Source: Symsagittifera roscoffensis (lineage: Eukaryota > Xenacoelomorpha > Acoela > Convolutidae). Taken from it: a DNA stretch of 64,000 bases. Of this stretch, positions 11,720 through 24,112 are shown in pieces. Numbering within the stretch: the first letter of the stretch is position 1; every line of letters starts with the position of its first letter. The translations under genes and the position numbers were made by a program. The notes beneath the pieces are model-generated. The model did not search any database, was not told where the DNA came from, and saw only the letters and a list, made by a program, of their open reading frames with translations. The stretch covers positions 33,084,369 through 33,148,368 of the forward strand of contig NC_087064.1 in assembly GCF_963678635.1 (NCBI RefSeq), read 5' to 3'.

Positions 11720-14030
11720 ATTAACTTTTCTCCTGATACAGCTAGTAATATAGTTAGTGGACTAAGCTTTAAAAATAGTTCATTTATTTGGCAATTTTAG
11801 TAATAGCAAGCGTATTGAACAGAAGCGTACGCTAACATTAAAACTTTTTAACACAGATGGAGTCTTCCAGGCCTCGCTCAATCAAAAATACCTTTTTCCT
11901 TGTTCATCGTGATTGAACGCAAATTATGAAGCACCTAGCAAAGCCTTGACGATTCATTCCAAAAGAAATAACAATAAAAATTGCACACAGAAGCAGAGAT
12001 TCACACCACTTGCGATAGAATACAAAAATAGCATGGCAAACAAGCCAACATGCATTGAGAACGAAGCCCTAAGTCGAAAGCAAATTAAAAAGTCGAAAAA
12101 TAAGAACTATAAAAATTTTCATATTTTGTTTAAGAAAGAAAGAAAAACATATATTTCTCCAGCATGAATAAACATACAATCTGAGCATCAAAATTTGAGA
12201 CTTTGAGAGGACAGACAACGTGAACGTAGGATCTACTCAGCGTCTGCCCTTACAGGTTATATTTATTGGGTAAAAACTAAATGGAAAAAAAAATCTTTCA
12301 CCTTTAAGATTTTTCAAAACAAATTGAAGAAAAAGGTGATTCCATTTTTATTAAATTAAGATCATTTTAAAAAAGAACAATAACTGAACAATTGGATCGA
12401 CGTTGGCATTGGAAAAAAACTTCACCCAGCGGTAACAAAGCCAACAATATACCCGATGAGCCGAAAAAAAATCCATAGCCCCCAATCAACACAAACATAT
12501 ACAAAATTTTTCAAACATCAAATGACCCAATATATAGCTTCTCGCCAACAAACATACGAAACAGAACCTTTATAGCTCTAATTAATATAGAAAAAACTCG
12601 AAAAGAACTAGAAATTTTTTTAAAGCAAATCGGAAGTGGTAAATATACAAACAGCATAGGAAGCAAATGTTGAATAGAACGGGTATTTGGAATGCTGACA
12701 TGCTTAAGCTTTGTCAGCATTTAACACCTTTGCTTATCGGTGAATAACGGTAGAGCGAGTGCAATTCAAGGAAAGCTTTCTTGCGACGACAAATCAAGAA
12801 AACTTTCTTTTGAGCGAGTGCAATTCAAGGAAAACTTTCTTGCGACAGAAACATTGCAAATTGCAGAAACACCAACCCAAAGTCTAATACAATTTAAATG
12901 AACTAGTTTAAAATTGTTATTTTCGCGTAGCTGTTAGTTTTTGTTCCGATCATTGAAAATGGGAGAGAAGTTTGTATTCGGGTGTTTTAGATTTTTTTTG
13001 TTCCGACCATTGAAAATGTGAAGGAACACAGTTTTCGGGTTTTTTTTTAAAAAAATTTTTAACGCAAAATCAGGTACCACAAATAATCATCGAAATTGTT
13101 CATAAAATATATCATATTATAGCCCTTTCAGTCATGATTCTAACAAAACTTAAAAATTCCAAAAGTTATAATTTTGAGCACAGCAGGTTTGAATTTTTTT
13201 TATTGTGCGTCCAATTGCAAGCAAATAAAGTGAGCGAGAAGGCTGGTAAAAGGCTTTTAATAGCTTTTCAAACTTTTAAAATTAATTATTTCTTAGTTTT
13301 ACTAAAGTGAAATTAGCTACCAATTTTCAATTTTTTTTTTGAAATTTTTTGGTTTTTTAAATTGTTATCTTTAACTTAAGTAAAAAACTTTTTCAAATGT
13401 CCCTTTTTTACTAACATCACACCAAAAGACGACGCAATTCGAAAAAAAAACTTTTTTTTTGTAGTTTGTTAAATAAGGTCGGGAACAATCTGTGCTACTT
13501 GCACAGCAATTGGCTATCCTTGTTACGCTCATATATAAGCTTCATAAACTCTTAGTATTCAAAACTTGTATAATTGAAGCTATTTCAAAGATTAAAATGT
13601 CTTTCTAGTGTCCCGAATCGGTTAATCGGTAGGTTTTCTTCATTTTACTGGGAAAAATAAAAACCATTTTTTTATCATTGTAGAGCGTAATTTGCATCCC
13701 ATTTAATAACGAGTTTTGAAACAAAATTTTAAAAATCCTGGCAAACGTTTTAATCCAATAACCAAATAAATATATTTGACGAAGAAGAGCCATGGCGAAG
13801 TACCCGTACGTCAATCAAAAGGTAGGAGGCTCGAGGTCCAGTATGATCCACGCTCGTTGCTTGAGGCTAAGGAAACATTACCAGCATAGAACAAATACCA
13901 AAAAATTACATCTAAGTTGTTCCCAAAGGCACAACAACGGTTATCCAAGTAAAAAGCTGAACGATAATATCCGAACACAATCATTTTCAATGGTTCTGCA
14001 ATTCTGATTAGTGGACTCAGAAACATGAAT
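11720..14030. other. Region without supported gene, 5' of the RRM exons
   Basis: Upstream exons of the RRM gene may lie here or beyond, but none could be recognised. A degenerate hairpin-family head (CACACAGAAGCAGAGATTCA, then CACCACTTGCGATAG) is at 11982. A direct repeat starting GAGCGAGTGCAATTCAAGGA occurs at 12753 and 12812, 59 bp apart. The open frames at 13792-14095 on both strands have no family or splice support. Confidence 0.4.
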
Positions 14031-14033
14031 AAA

Positions 14034-14383
14034 CACAGAGGCGAAGCTGAGCTTCGCACCACTTGCGATACAAATATGAATGCTATGAAAATCAAACGGG
14101 AAAAAAATAGTTTTTGTCAATGAAAATTGCAACAAAAGCATAAAATATCCGAAACAAAATTTCCTGCACCAAAAGAGACATTGTAAAAAAGGTTTCGAAA
14201 TACAGAAGCCAATTTTTCAAAAAATCCTTTCTGCGGAACTGAGCAGACATACAATAATCTAAATAAGCCAAAAAAATTCTATTTGAAAAAAAAAACAAGT
14301 CAACTGGAGTCGAACTCCCGGGCTATGACGCATGGGGGTTACAGCAACTTGAAATAAAGCTGAACCATTGAGCTACGGGAACT
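14034..14383 (-). mobile_element. SINE-like element with hairpin tail
   Basis: On the minus strand the head at 14383-14298 is tRNA-like: GTTCCCGTAGCTCAATGG (A box) and GAGTTCGACTCC (B box). An AT-rich body follows, and the element ends in a strong hairpin, GCGAAGCTCAGCTTCGC followed by CTCTGTGT. This is the clearest copy of the family. The head does not fold with a matched acceptor stem, so a working tRNA gene is unlikely. Confidence 0.5.
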
Positions 14384-14454
14384 AAGCCGACAAAAATAAA
14401 CAGACGGACATCAATCCGAAAAAGCACTAAAACTCTAGTTTACAAAAAAGGGCC

Positions 14455-14521
14455 CGGCCGAATTCGAACCGCAAATCTTTGCCATCTCAAGCAGTTGTTT
14501 TATCTCTACGCCAGATGCACC
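14455..14521 (-). other. tRNA-like sequence
   Basis: The minus strand reads GGTGCATCTGGCGTAGAGAT, with an A-box-like CTGGCGTAGAG, and then GCGGTTCGAATTC (B box). It lies just beyond the preceding SINE and may be the head of a second, adjacent copy, because the following AT-rich sequence to about 14810 resembles 16920-17160. Confidence 0.45.
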
Positions 14522-14894
14522 CCATGATTATTGATTGGATTTGAATTTATAATTACCAAGCGGTAACGTAGCCGAAAAAAGCTGAGCAGAAACCCTTCAT
14601 GTCGAGAAGAAACTTATAAAAAAACGTTAAGTCCTCTTTCTCACCAGAGCACACACGTACATTTTTCGGGCGTAACGACGCAATAAGAGGCCTAAGTCGA
14701 TATATATTAGACCGAAATTTATCAAGCCAATAAAAAAGACGAAAGATGTGGCAACTAAACCGACATAACATAAGCAGACAAATAATAGGCCGAAATTTTT
14801 TTAGAACCGGATTAATTACAGTTGAAAAAAAAACGTCCTGATCAGTTACAAAACCAGGACCTTTGCAGTCCCAGGCGTATTCGTTAACTCCAAA

Positions 14895-15757
14895 GCCTGG
14901 GTGTACGCTGGCAATAAGGTTGTATCTTCATCAAGTTAGTAGTTTCAAATTTTTTGAATTTCTTTGAAGATAAGTTCTTTGACATTTTTTGAAAAAAATC
15001 AAAAAACGTCACATCTCGAAAAGTAAAAGCATTTGAGCAGTCGCGGTTCGCAGTCGCATGTGGCAAGATTTTCAACTCTTTAGAGTACCTTACCAACACC
15101 GAACTATAGCGTTGGGAATTTCAAATTTTGAAAAATAATTAATTTAAACTTTCTGAAAATTTTGAAAAAATCACAAAAAACGTCATCTCGAAAACTACAA
15201 AAAATTGAGCAGTCATATTTGTTGGCAAGATTCGCAATTTTTGAGATTATTCTGACAGGACTCAACTACAGGGATGGGAATTTCAGATTTTGCGAAAAAA
15301 ATTTATTTAAGTTTTCTGAAATTTTTTTGAAAAAATCACAAAAAACGTCATATCTCGAAAACTACAAGGATTTGAACAGTCATGTTAGGAGGCAAGATTT
15401 GTAATTCCTTAGAGTACTCTGACACCACCAACTACAGGGTTGGGAAGTTCAAGTTTTGTAAATTATTTTGTTATTCGAAATTTCTGAAAATTTATGAAAA
15501 AATCTCAAAAATCGTCTTATCTTGTTAACTAAAATGATTCGGGCATTCAAAATTGGAGGCCAAATTCGCAACCCCTAATTCGGTATTGGGCTGCTCAATT
15601 TAAACTCGGTAAACTAACCACTAAAATCAAATTGGAAAATCGAAAAAAAATTCTTAACCATTGCAATATACGATATAGCTTAAACATGCAAAAATAATAA
15701 GTTGAAAAAGCTTAAACATGGCGAGATAGTGAAGCCCGCATTTAAATACATAATAAA
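14895..15757 (-). mobile_element. Helitron copy 3 (3' truncated)
   Basis: It contains the family's ~160-bp units (GAGCAGTC near 15036 and 15207, AACAGTCATG near 15375) and the 5' subterminal block AAAAAGCTTAAACATGGCGA, then GATAGTGAAGCCCGCATTTA. The 5' tip is slightly decayed (ATACATAATAAA). The 3' hairpin/CTAG end is absent. Sequence at the left edge (GTGTACGCTGGCAATAAGG) recurs at 17569 inside copy 4. Confidence 0.55.
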
Positions 15758-15759
15758 TT

Positions 15760-16545
15760 TCAACTTGATTGTTCTTTTTAAACTAAAATGGTCATATCTT
15801 AAAAACTTATCTTTCAGATCTTTGTTTTTTAAATGATTAAAAAAAGTCTAGTACCCAATTGCAATACCCTTGCTATCGCAAGGGTAGATATTTGAAACAT
15901 GAAAGAAATATTTCATGAGAAGCAATTTAGTATTATACCATTCATATTGAGATATGTCGATGCGCGAAAAAATCAAATGAACGAAGTCTTAATTATCTTA
16001 TAACAGAAAGAGTTTTCAGATCTCGTCAACAATGATGATACGTACAAAAGTTAATTCATTATTTTTTCAACTTTATGTTTATTTTCTCCGCTGAAAAAAT
16101 CTATCCAAAAAGGTAGAACTATTGCACCTTGAATACATAGTGGATTTAGAAATTTCATTATTGTAGGGAACCAACTTTACAAGTCAAGGAAATCTGATAT
16201 GCTTAAAAAATGCAGAAAAAACAACTTCGAAAAGCTTGAGTAACCAAGAAAGACTATAAGTATTATGAACACAAAAAATAATTGGTACAATTGGGAAAAA
16301 CAAACGAAACTCTCAATGAAATGAATGGTTGGCCTCGAAAGCCAAACATACCATCGCTGCCTGTGTGAATAGCAAAAGTTTGTCGCATCTTTCTTCAGAA
16401 CCTAACGCCTTGAACGGTTTCTTTCTGTCATAAGCCTCGAAATTAGCTCTTTCCATGAAGCCTGCAGAACCAGTTGTTCAAACTGAAAGTCTAAGTCACG
16501 CTGTGCTTTTTTAACTGCCCGTTCAATTTAGTAACAAACATTAGT
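15760..16545. other. AT-rich spacer, no gene seen
   Basis: A 45-bp block with a strong hairpin (TACCCTTGCTATCGCAAGGG at 15865, preceded by GTCTAGTACCCAATTGC) recurs in diverged form at 18771, after Helitron copy 4. Nothing else is recognisable. It may include the decayed 5' part of the RT relic that becomes readable at 16546. Confidence 0.4.
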
Positions 16546-16775
16546 TTGAACCTGCAACCAAAACAAACGTGTCGAACTGATGAAATACGTGTGAAGTTAC
16601 TTCTGATAAAAGCTTGTTTTCTGATAGTTTCTTATCTAACCTTTTTGACCAACCTCTCATTCAACTCTGGAATGTTTCCTCAGAAGCTTAAATATGCAAT
16701 GGTTTCAACAACACTATTGACAAATAAAAAAAACTACCGTTCTTTTTCACTGTCAAACAGCTTAAGTCAAATATT
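16546..16775 (+). pseudogene. Non-LTR RT relic, N-terminal blocks (split copy, part 1)
   Basis: The frame reads T-D-E-I-R-V-K-L-L, then F-L-T-N-L-S-F-N-S-G-M-F-P-Q-K-L-K and N-Y-R-S-F-S-L-S-N-S-L-S-Q-I-F. These are the 'GxDxI...NxSxxxGxFPxxLKxA' and 'NYRPISLLxxxSKIFE' blocks that precede the catalytic core in non-LTR RTs. The sequence stops at a hairpin-family insertion starting at 16777. The continuation is at 19078, beyond that element and Helitron copy 4. Confidence 0.65.
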
Positions 16776-16776
16776 T

Positions 16777-17160
16777 AAGCCGAGGCCAAGCTGTGCTTCG
16801 CACCATTTGCGATACAAAACAGAAAAGCAGTCAAGTAAAAAACATCAATATGTCGAAAAAACTAGATCCATCGAATTGAATAAAGCTAGTTTTGAAACAA
16901 AAACAAGAAAAGAGAATAGAACGCAAAATGAGCATCGGAAAAAAGTTTACCAAGCGCTAATAAAGACAAAAATACCTGAGCAGAAACCCTTTAAAGCCGA
17001 AAAATATCCAAGACTTTAGACTAACAAAAAGCTATTAAGTCCCCCTGGCCCTCAAATCACAGGCAAAAAACTTTATTTTCCGTCAAATTAAACATAATGA
17101 GGCCACTAAGCCGATATAATATAGGCCGAAACCTATCAAGCCGGAAAAAAAGAAGAATCA
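16777..17160. repeat. Hairpin-family element (SINE-like)
   Basis: It starts with GCCGAGGCCAAGCTGTGCTT, then CGCACCATTTGCGATAC, the same head as at 14034 with a weaker hairpin. The A-rich remainder, including GAGCAGAAACCCTTTAAAGC and AGCCGATATAATATAGGCCG, matches 14575-14735. It interrupts the RT relic. Confidence 0.45.
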
Positions 17161-17181
17161 AAAAAAGGAAATTTTAACAAA

Positions 17182-18584
17182 CTAGCGTTTAACGCACCTT
17201 CGGTGCTTCGAAATTTTTTGACAGCTCATGAAAAACCCCATATATTGGAAACAACATCTGCAAACTTTTAGTGTACTCTGACTGCACCCAATTACAGGGT
17301 TGGTAATTTCGAACTTTTAAATTTTTTTAATTCCCATTTTAAAAGCGTCATCTCGAAAACTTAGTGGGCCTCTGGAGCAATTTGGAGGCCACCTTTGCAA
17401 CCAGTGAGAGTCCCTGAGAGCACCCTACTATAGGGTTAGTAATCCAAAATTTTGGGAATTTTTTTAAACCTAAGTTTCCCGAAAAAAATTGAAAAAAAAC
17501 GTCTATCTCGGAAACTGAAAGGATTTGAGCATTCATAATAAGAGGCAAGATTTGAGACGCCTGGGTGTACGCTGACAATAAGGTTGATCTTCATCAAGTT
17601 GATAGTTGCAAATTTTTGGAATTTCTTTGTAGATAAGTTCTTCGATAAATTTTCAAAAAATCAAAAAACGTCACATCTCGGAAACTAAAAGCAGTTGAGC
17701 AGTCGCAAGTGGCAAGATTTGCAACTCTTTAGAGTACCCTGACAACACCGAAATATAGCGTTGGAAATTTATTTAATTTTTCTGAAGTTTTCTGAAAATT
17801 TTTGAAAAAATCACAAAAAAAGTCATATCTCGAAAACTACAAAGAATTGAGCAGTCATACTTGGAGGCAGATTTGCAATCTTTGAGAGTACTCTGACAGG
17901 ACCTAACTACAGGGTTGGGAATTACAGATTTTCAAAAACAAATAAAAATTTAAGTTTTCTGAAAATTTTTGAAAAAATCACAAAAAAACGTCATATCTCG
18001 AAAACTGTGAAGAACTGAGCAGTCAAATTTGGAGGCAAGATTCGCAATCTTTGAGATTACTCTGACAGGACCCAATTACAGGGTTGAGATTTTCAGATTT
18101 TACGGGAAAAAAATAATATAAGTTATCGGAACATTTTTTGAAAATATCACAAAAAATGTCATATCTCGAAAACTACAAGGATTTGAACAGTCATATTTGG
18201 AGGCAAGATTTGTAACTTCTTAGAGTACTCTGACAGCACCAACAACAGAGTTGGGAACTTCAAGGGAAAAATTGGGAGTTGGGAAATTATTTTTTTATTT
18301 GAAATTTCAGAAAATTTTTGAAAAAATCTCAAAAATCGTCTTAACCTCGTTAATTAAAATGATTCGGGCATTCAAACTTGGAGGCCAAATTCGCAACCCC
18401 TAATTCGATATTGGGCTGCTTAATTTAACCTTATTTAAATTAATCACTGAAATCAAATTGGTAAATCGAAAAAAAAATTCTTAGCCATTGCAATATACGA
18501 TATAGCTTAAACATGCAAAAATAATACGTTGAAAAAGCTTAAACATGGCGAGATAGTGAAGCCCGCATTTAAATATATAATAGA
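17182..18584 (-). mobile_element. Helitron copy 4 (complete, non-autonomous)
   Basis: This is the best-preserved copy, about 1.4 kb. On the minus strand it starts A^TCTATTATATATTTAAATG and GCGGGC and ends with the hairpin GCACCGAAGGTGC, the spacer GTTAAACG, then CTAG^T. Both termini and the A/T target agree with Helitron rules. The interior consists of diverged ~155-168-bp tandem units (GAGCAGTC near 17697, 17850 and 18018). There is no coding capacity for Rep or helicase. Confidence 0.75.
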
Positions 18585-19077
18585 TTGAGTCGATTAAATT
18601 ACAACCTACATAAAAAATGAATTTCGATTACGGCAGATATTTGAAATGCTAACATGTACAAAAGATGGCTGTTGCGGTAAAATTCTAAAACTGTTGCTAA
18701 CAGAGGCTTCCAGGAAATGCATCCAGATGAGTCATGTGAAGTAAATTATTTGTTGGAAAAAGTCTAGTACCCGATTGCAATACCCTTGCTCATCGCCAGA
18801 GTAAAGATTACGCATTCAAAGAAAAAATTGAATAGCCTTAAAGCTATTTGAACTCCTAGAACAACTTATGAATGATTTCTTATAAAACTAACTCAATTTG
18901 AAAAAACCGGATCAACAGGTAAAAATTTATTTAGCTGGGAAATCTGATAACTGAAATTCATTTTCTAAATTAGAAGTCGATTACATTTTACGTGACCTTA
19001 ACATTTTGCTGTTCGATAGTGGAGTTTGCCTTCTTTTTAACAACAGAAATCAACTTGAAAAAAAAAATGAAAAGTCA

Positions 19078-19290
19078 TTGCAAAATCCAAATGCGAGCGT
19101 GAACAATTTCTAAGACTAAAAAACACCAAGACCTAATTTACTGCTCGATAGACAAGTAGTATTTAGAGAAAAGATTGCCTTAGTCGATGAGTTGGCACAA
19201 ATAACTGAAACGTTCCGTTTTGTCGAAAATATTGAATGTTTCCTCTTTGTCAATTTTAAAAATGCTTTTGATACAATTGAGCAAAAAACT
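19078..19290 (+). pseudogene. Non-LTR RT relic, catalytic block A (split copy, part 2)
   Basis: Readable blocks are C-E-R-E-Q-F-L-R-L-K-N, then L-L-L-D-R-Q-V-V-F-R-E-K-I-A-L-V-D-E-L and F-L-F-V-N-F-K-N-A-F-D-T-I-E. This follows directly, in RT order, on the blocks at 16546-16775. The first catalytic aspartate of block A (normally F-x-D-F) is Asn here, and a stop and frameshift lie upstream, so it is dead. Confidence 0.65.
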
Positions 19291-19299
19291 GCACAGACA

Positions 19300-20905
19300 A
19301 GTATATGCAGACAGAGAAATCACAAATTGAAATTTTACCAAGAAAAATTGCAACGCAAAGAGTATTAATATAGTCACTAAAGAGAGTACAGTAACATCAA
19401 CCAGCAATCCAATAGTTTAAAATGAAATGTCAAGAAATTGACACTTCAGCACGTTAATGTAGCGGACGTGATATTACCAATGATTCAAATGGTTTTTAAA
19501 ACAAATTGTTCACTTGAAAAAAAAATTTCTTTCCCATTATACTTCACTCAGTAAAACAAATCAGATAGAACAAATAATCATGCAGCGCATTACAAATAAA
19601 CAAGCATTATTTTTTTATATAACTCTAGGCAGCGATTAGTTCAGCACTAGAACATGAGGATGCATTTTTATATGAATGCAGTTTTGAATGCAAGAACATC
19701 GATTGCTTTTGAGTCAATTGAAAATTAGAAAACCGGGGGCTATATATTTTTTGCTACTATACTTGGGAGGCAATAATGGGATAGTCTATATTCCGATTTG
19801 ATAACAATTGCTAATGACCAGCTTAATTAGGAAATAATGATTTATTAAAACACATAGTTGAAGAGTAATTTATACGACAAAGCTTTCAGGGTTGCGAATC
19901 TTGGCTCAAAAACTGAGCCCCCAGATCATAGCTATTTTTGACATGTCACAACTTATAGAAATTTACTAAAACTTACGGTAGTTGAATGTTTTTTTTTTCT
20001 ATTTTATCATATTTCAAGTTATTGTTTTTTGCTGATTAATGTGCAATGGTTACTTCCAATAACGAAAGATTAGGCAAATACGTAATTACTTTTGAGTTTA
20101 GTTTGTAATGATTTATGGAGAAAAAAAGTGTTTCTTATTTGAAAAATTTCAAGAAAATTCCATTGACAGAAACGACAGACTTTTATACTATGCAAGAATA
20201 GGTCGACATTTCGCTGCTTCAACTTAACATTTTCCTTAATTCGTAACTTCAGAGCCAATCTTTTCTACGCGATTTCCCGATTTCCAGTTTAATCTGTCGA
20301 ATGCGATTCCACATATTCAATCAAAGCAATATTTTGTCTATTCTTATCTTTCAGACCAAAACAACGCGGATTCATTTCATGATTTTGTGATACAATAATC
20401 GTTACACGCTGATTGACTTTTTTCGAACTGAGATCAAATTAACGAAGCCATTGTAAGCAAATTTGAATATGCTTCAGTTTCTTTAACCGATCTACGTGAG
20501 ATCAAAGACATTTTTACATACTTGCACGAGTCGTGTAAAGTAAGACAAGTAATAAATGGTTAAGATGTTTGAAAGGTATTCCGAAGCGATCTGACAGTAA
20601 TAAATTATATAATTTTTGGCGGCAGGTATTTGAAAAATTCAAATGAATGAACAGCTACATCATCAAACGGACAGTCAGCAGTGCAACTTAATCAGTTCTT
20701 TTCTGATGTTTTAGAGACCGATAAATTATCAGCCAGCAAGATGAAATAAGAGAAACTACCATGAAACACACCTGTGCATCTAACAGATTAATGAACGTGA
20801 AAATTGCTTATATATAAACAAGTGAGAGGTCAACGAAAAGAATGCAAGCGTAATAGACGGGTCATCCAACAACGCTTTTTATTGCAAAAAACTGAACGAT
20901 AAAAA
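19300..20905. other. AT-rich DNA, no gene seen
   Basis: The region is free of long open frames and recognised repeats. It may hold the decayed remainder of the RT relic, but no block could be read with confidence. Confidence 0.4.
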
Positions 20906-20908
20906 CAA

Positions 20909-22764
20909 CTAGCGTTTAACGCACCTTCGGTGCTTCGAAATTTTTCGACATTTCATGAAAAACCGCATATATTGGAAACAACGTCTGCAAACTTTTACTG
21001 TACTCGACTGCACCCAATTACAGGGTTGGTAATTTCGAACTTTTAAGTTTTTCTAATTCCGATTTTAAAAGCTTCATCTCGAAAACTTAATGGGCCTTTA
21101 GAGAAATTTGGAGGCCAGATTTGCAACCACTGAGAGTCCCTGAGAGCACCCTACTATAGGGTTAGGAATCCAAAATTTTGTGAATTTTGTTAAACCTAAG
21201 TTTCCCGAAAAAAAAAACTGAAAAAAAACGTCTTATCGAGGAAACTAAAAGGATTTGAGCATTCATATTAAGAGGCAAGATTTGAGACGCCTGGGAAACT
21301 TTGCATTTCAACAGCAAGTTTCATAATGCCATCAAATAAGTGGACACTTTTAATGAGCACTTTTATTTGGTTAGAAAAAAGAAGGTGAATGCTAATACAC
21401 TACGCTCCTCGCAACAGTAAAACAACTCATGAAACGATTTCATTTATAAAATCATCAATTTCATCAATGAGATTTTTGTTCTTTATTTTCATTAGCCCGT
21501 AATTATACCATCAGCTGTCATCAATCGTTCAATCCAGCATTGTCAATTTAAAAACACTTTTTTTTCTTAGTTTAATTCTCAGTTTGATAAAAAAAATTTG
21601 AAATATCAGAACAAACGTCAGTTTCAAGAAACTTTTTGAAAAAATATGTTTTGAAAAAATTTGAGCAATAATATTACAATAAAGGACAGTTGCAACTGCT
21701 GGTAGTAACCTGACATCACCCGACCAAACGGTCGACAGCTTCGAATTTTGACACAAAAAAAAAAGATATAAGGAGTCCAGATATAAACTTCCTGAGATTA
21801 CCTCGACAAAATCCTTGAGAATTCCGAGCTTAAATTTTTTTAGATCTAGTTTTTGAAAAATCACTAAAAACTGCATAATTCGGAAACTGAAATGATTTGA
21901 ACAGACAAACTTGGAGGCAAGATCTGCAACCAATGAGATTACCCTGAGGGCACCCACTTTAGGGTTGCGAATTTCAAATGGCTGAAACTCTTTCAAAAAA
22001 TTTTGAAAAACGTCATATCTAGGAAACAAAGGATTTAAGCAGTCACATTTACAAAGATTTACAGCCCCTGACGTTTTCCAAAAACGATTTACAGCATATG
22101 GCGTTTTTCAAAAACCTTGACTAAAGGGTTTTAAAACTCTAAAATAAAACTTTTTGAAAAAACGATAAAACTTCATATCTTCGAAACTAAAAGAAAATAG
22201 AGCAAGATTTTCAACTCCGAGAACACTCCGAGAGTGGCGCTTCACTATAGAATTTGGAATGAAAATTTTGTTAAGTTATTCACATCTACGTTCTTCGAAA
22301 ATTTTGAAAAAAAAACTTTTAAAAAAATGCCACATTTCGGAAAATAAAAGCGTATGAGCAGTGCAAATTGGAGTCAAGATTTGCAAACCCTGAGAGTAAC
22401 CTGGCAGCAACGAACTACAGGGCTGGAAAATTTTTGAATTATTTTATATCTGAGTTTTCTGAAAGTTTAAAAAAATCATAAAAATTGTTGTATCTTTGAA
22501 TAAGAATACCCATAAAAGATTTGCAGCCCCTGCGGAAAGCCTGACAGCATCCCACAATTGGATTGCTCATTTCAAACTTGCTGAAATTAACACTGAGTTC
22601 AAGCTGGAAAATCGGCTACTTACACATTGGTTATAATTTTTAAGCATTGCAATATACGCTAAAGCACAAACTACAAAAAAAAAAATCGGTAAGCATGCAA
22701 AATAAATACGTTGAAAAAGCTTAAACATGAGATAGTGAAGGAGGTATTTAAATATATAACAAAT
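20909..22764 (-). mobile_element. Helitron copy 5 (5' tip decayed, internally interrupted)
   Basis: The 3' terminus on the minus strand is intact: hairpin GCACCGAAGGTGC, GTTAAACG, CTAG^T. Diverged ~160-bp units occupy 21000-21300 and 21850-22560. The 5' side ends in the decayed TATTTAAATATATAACAAAT. Between about 21300 and 21500 lies unrelated sequence with the GACACTT...GGTTAGAAAAAAG motif of the short family at 7161, which looks like an insertion. Confidence 0.6.
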
Positions 22765-22769
22765 CATGA

Positions 22770-23284
22770 AAAGAGATGAGAAACAAGCTAGTTATAGTCG
22801 AAGTAACGTTTGACCATTCTGAAGAAACTCAAATGTCTACCATTAAAAATCATTATTAGCGGATGAAAACAGACTTTAATTACCCGTAAAATTTCCGTAG
22901 CATCGTTTGAAATTAAAATGGTTTATGAACCGCATTTTTTTCGACTGCGCATTTTTTCTTCGCCAAAGTTGAACTGCGTTGAAAGGTTCAAATAAAATTC
23001 AATTTTCAAGGTTTTGAAATAACATAATTTTGATTTATAATAAGGGACTGGCGCATTAAAATTTATGGAGAAATTTTTTATTTCGAAAAATATATTGCTG
23101 AAACTTATGAAAATGGAATTTATACTTTTTACAGTGTTAGTTGTTCGGAAATCTTCAACACGCTATTTAAAAAACTAAGTGATATATATTTAGCATGCAA
23201 TAACGTATCACTTAGAAGAACAAGCATGTATTTATCCAACTTCGATTAATTTCTGAGCCTGGCTATACTGCCGCTGACGTGTCA
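22770..23284. other. AT-rich spacer, no gene seen
   Basis: No open frame with family support and no recognised repeat apart from scattered A/T runs. Confidence 0.4.
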
Positions 23285-23485
23285 ATATCACGAAGTATAT
23301 CGAACGTTAATTATTCCAATCTCGTCAAATTGGCATTTTTAAACCTTCGCGGCTTTTCAAAAACTATCAACGGTAAATTTTTCATATTTTTATTTTCAGC
23401 TCAGCACGTCAATAGCTTTCAGATATTAAAAAGTTCCGTCAAAAATGACTATTTCAAAAGACGAAATTGGGAACAATAATTAGAT
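23285..23485 (+). repeat. Old copy of the TTCCGACT hairpin element
   Basis: Blocks such as TATCGAACGTTAATTATTCC, AATTGGCATTTTTAAACC and GTTCCGTCAAAAATGACTA align in order with the interior of the elements at 27593 and 32421. The copy is diverged and lacks clear termini. Confidence 0.5.
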
Positions 23486-23528
23486 AAGAATCTGTAAGAA
23501 TCAGGGGATATATCTAAGCTAATAATGA

Positions 23529-23722
23529 CACAGAGGCGAGCCTACGCTTCGCAAATACTTCAGGAAAAACGATAAAAAAAGCAGCTCCACAAGGTAAAAT
23601 AGGTAAAGAAAAACCTTGCTGGACATAAGCCTTGAAAAATAAAACTTTTGATGCAGTGGATTCGATCCTACGACCAGGAAATTTAGATTCCACTGTCTTC
23701 GCATCTGTGCCACGTGCCCTTG
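23529..23722 (-). mobile_element. SINE-like element with hairpin tail
   Basis: The minus-strand head is tRNA-like: GGGCACGTGGCACAGATG (A-box-like) and GTAGGATCGAATCCACTGC (strong B box). The tail at the left is GCGAAGCGTAGGCTCGCC followed by TCTGTG. The order and orientation are the same as at 2344 and 14034, with a much shorter body. Confidence 0.5.
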
Positions 23723-24112
23723 ACAATTTACTAACTCTAGTCACAAATCAAGCAGCTACATATGCTAATATTTTGCCAATGCGATGCGGCAAAAAGGGCA
23801 CCAAATTGCAAATTGACACAATTTTGCATGTAATAATTTGGAATATAACAACCTGATGGCATCCACATAAAACTTGCATGTAATAAACTACAAAACATAA
23901 AGCCAATTTATGTATAAATTATGCATTTCAAATCAAAAATTGCAAGATATATAGAGTAGGAAAATTTCGAGGTTTTTCATTTAACTGTTGATTAAAACAA
24001 ATAGCTTTTTCGGTTCATTCAATGAACTAAAAATGCTTCAACTTTGTTAACTTATTACTAATCGAACGTCAGAGCACATGCTATCATAAAGCCGTCAAGG
24101 TGCCACGAACAG

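Noticed and set aside
13792-14095. Overlapping open frames as an upstream exon of the RRM gene
   Set aside because: No RRM motif and no convincing splice sites in the needed orientation.
14298-14521. Functional tRNA genes
   Set aside because: A and B boxes are present, but acceptor stems do not pair and no proper anticodon arm is seen. SINE heads explain them better.
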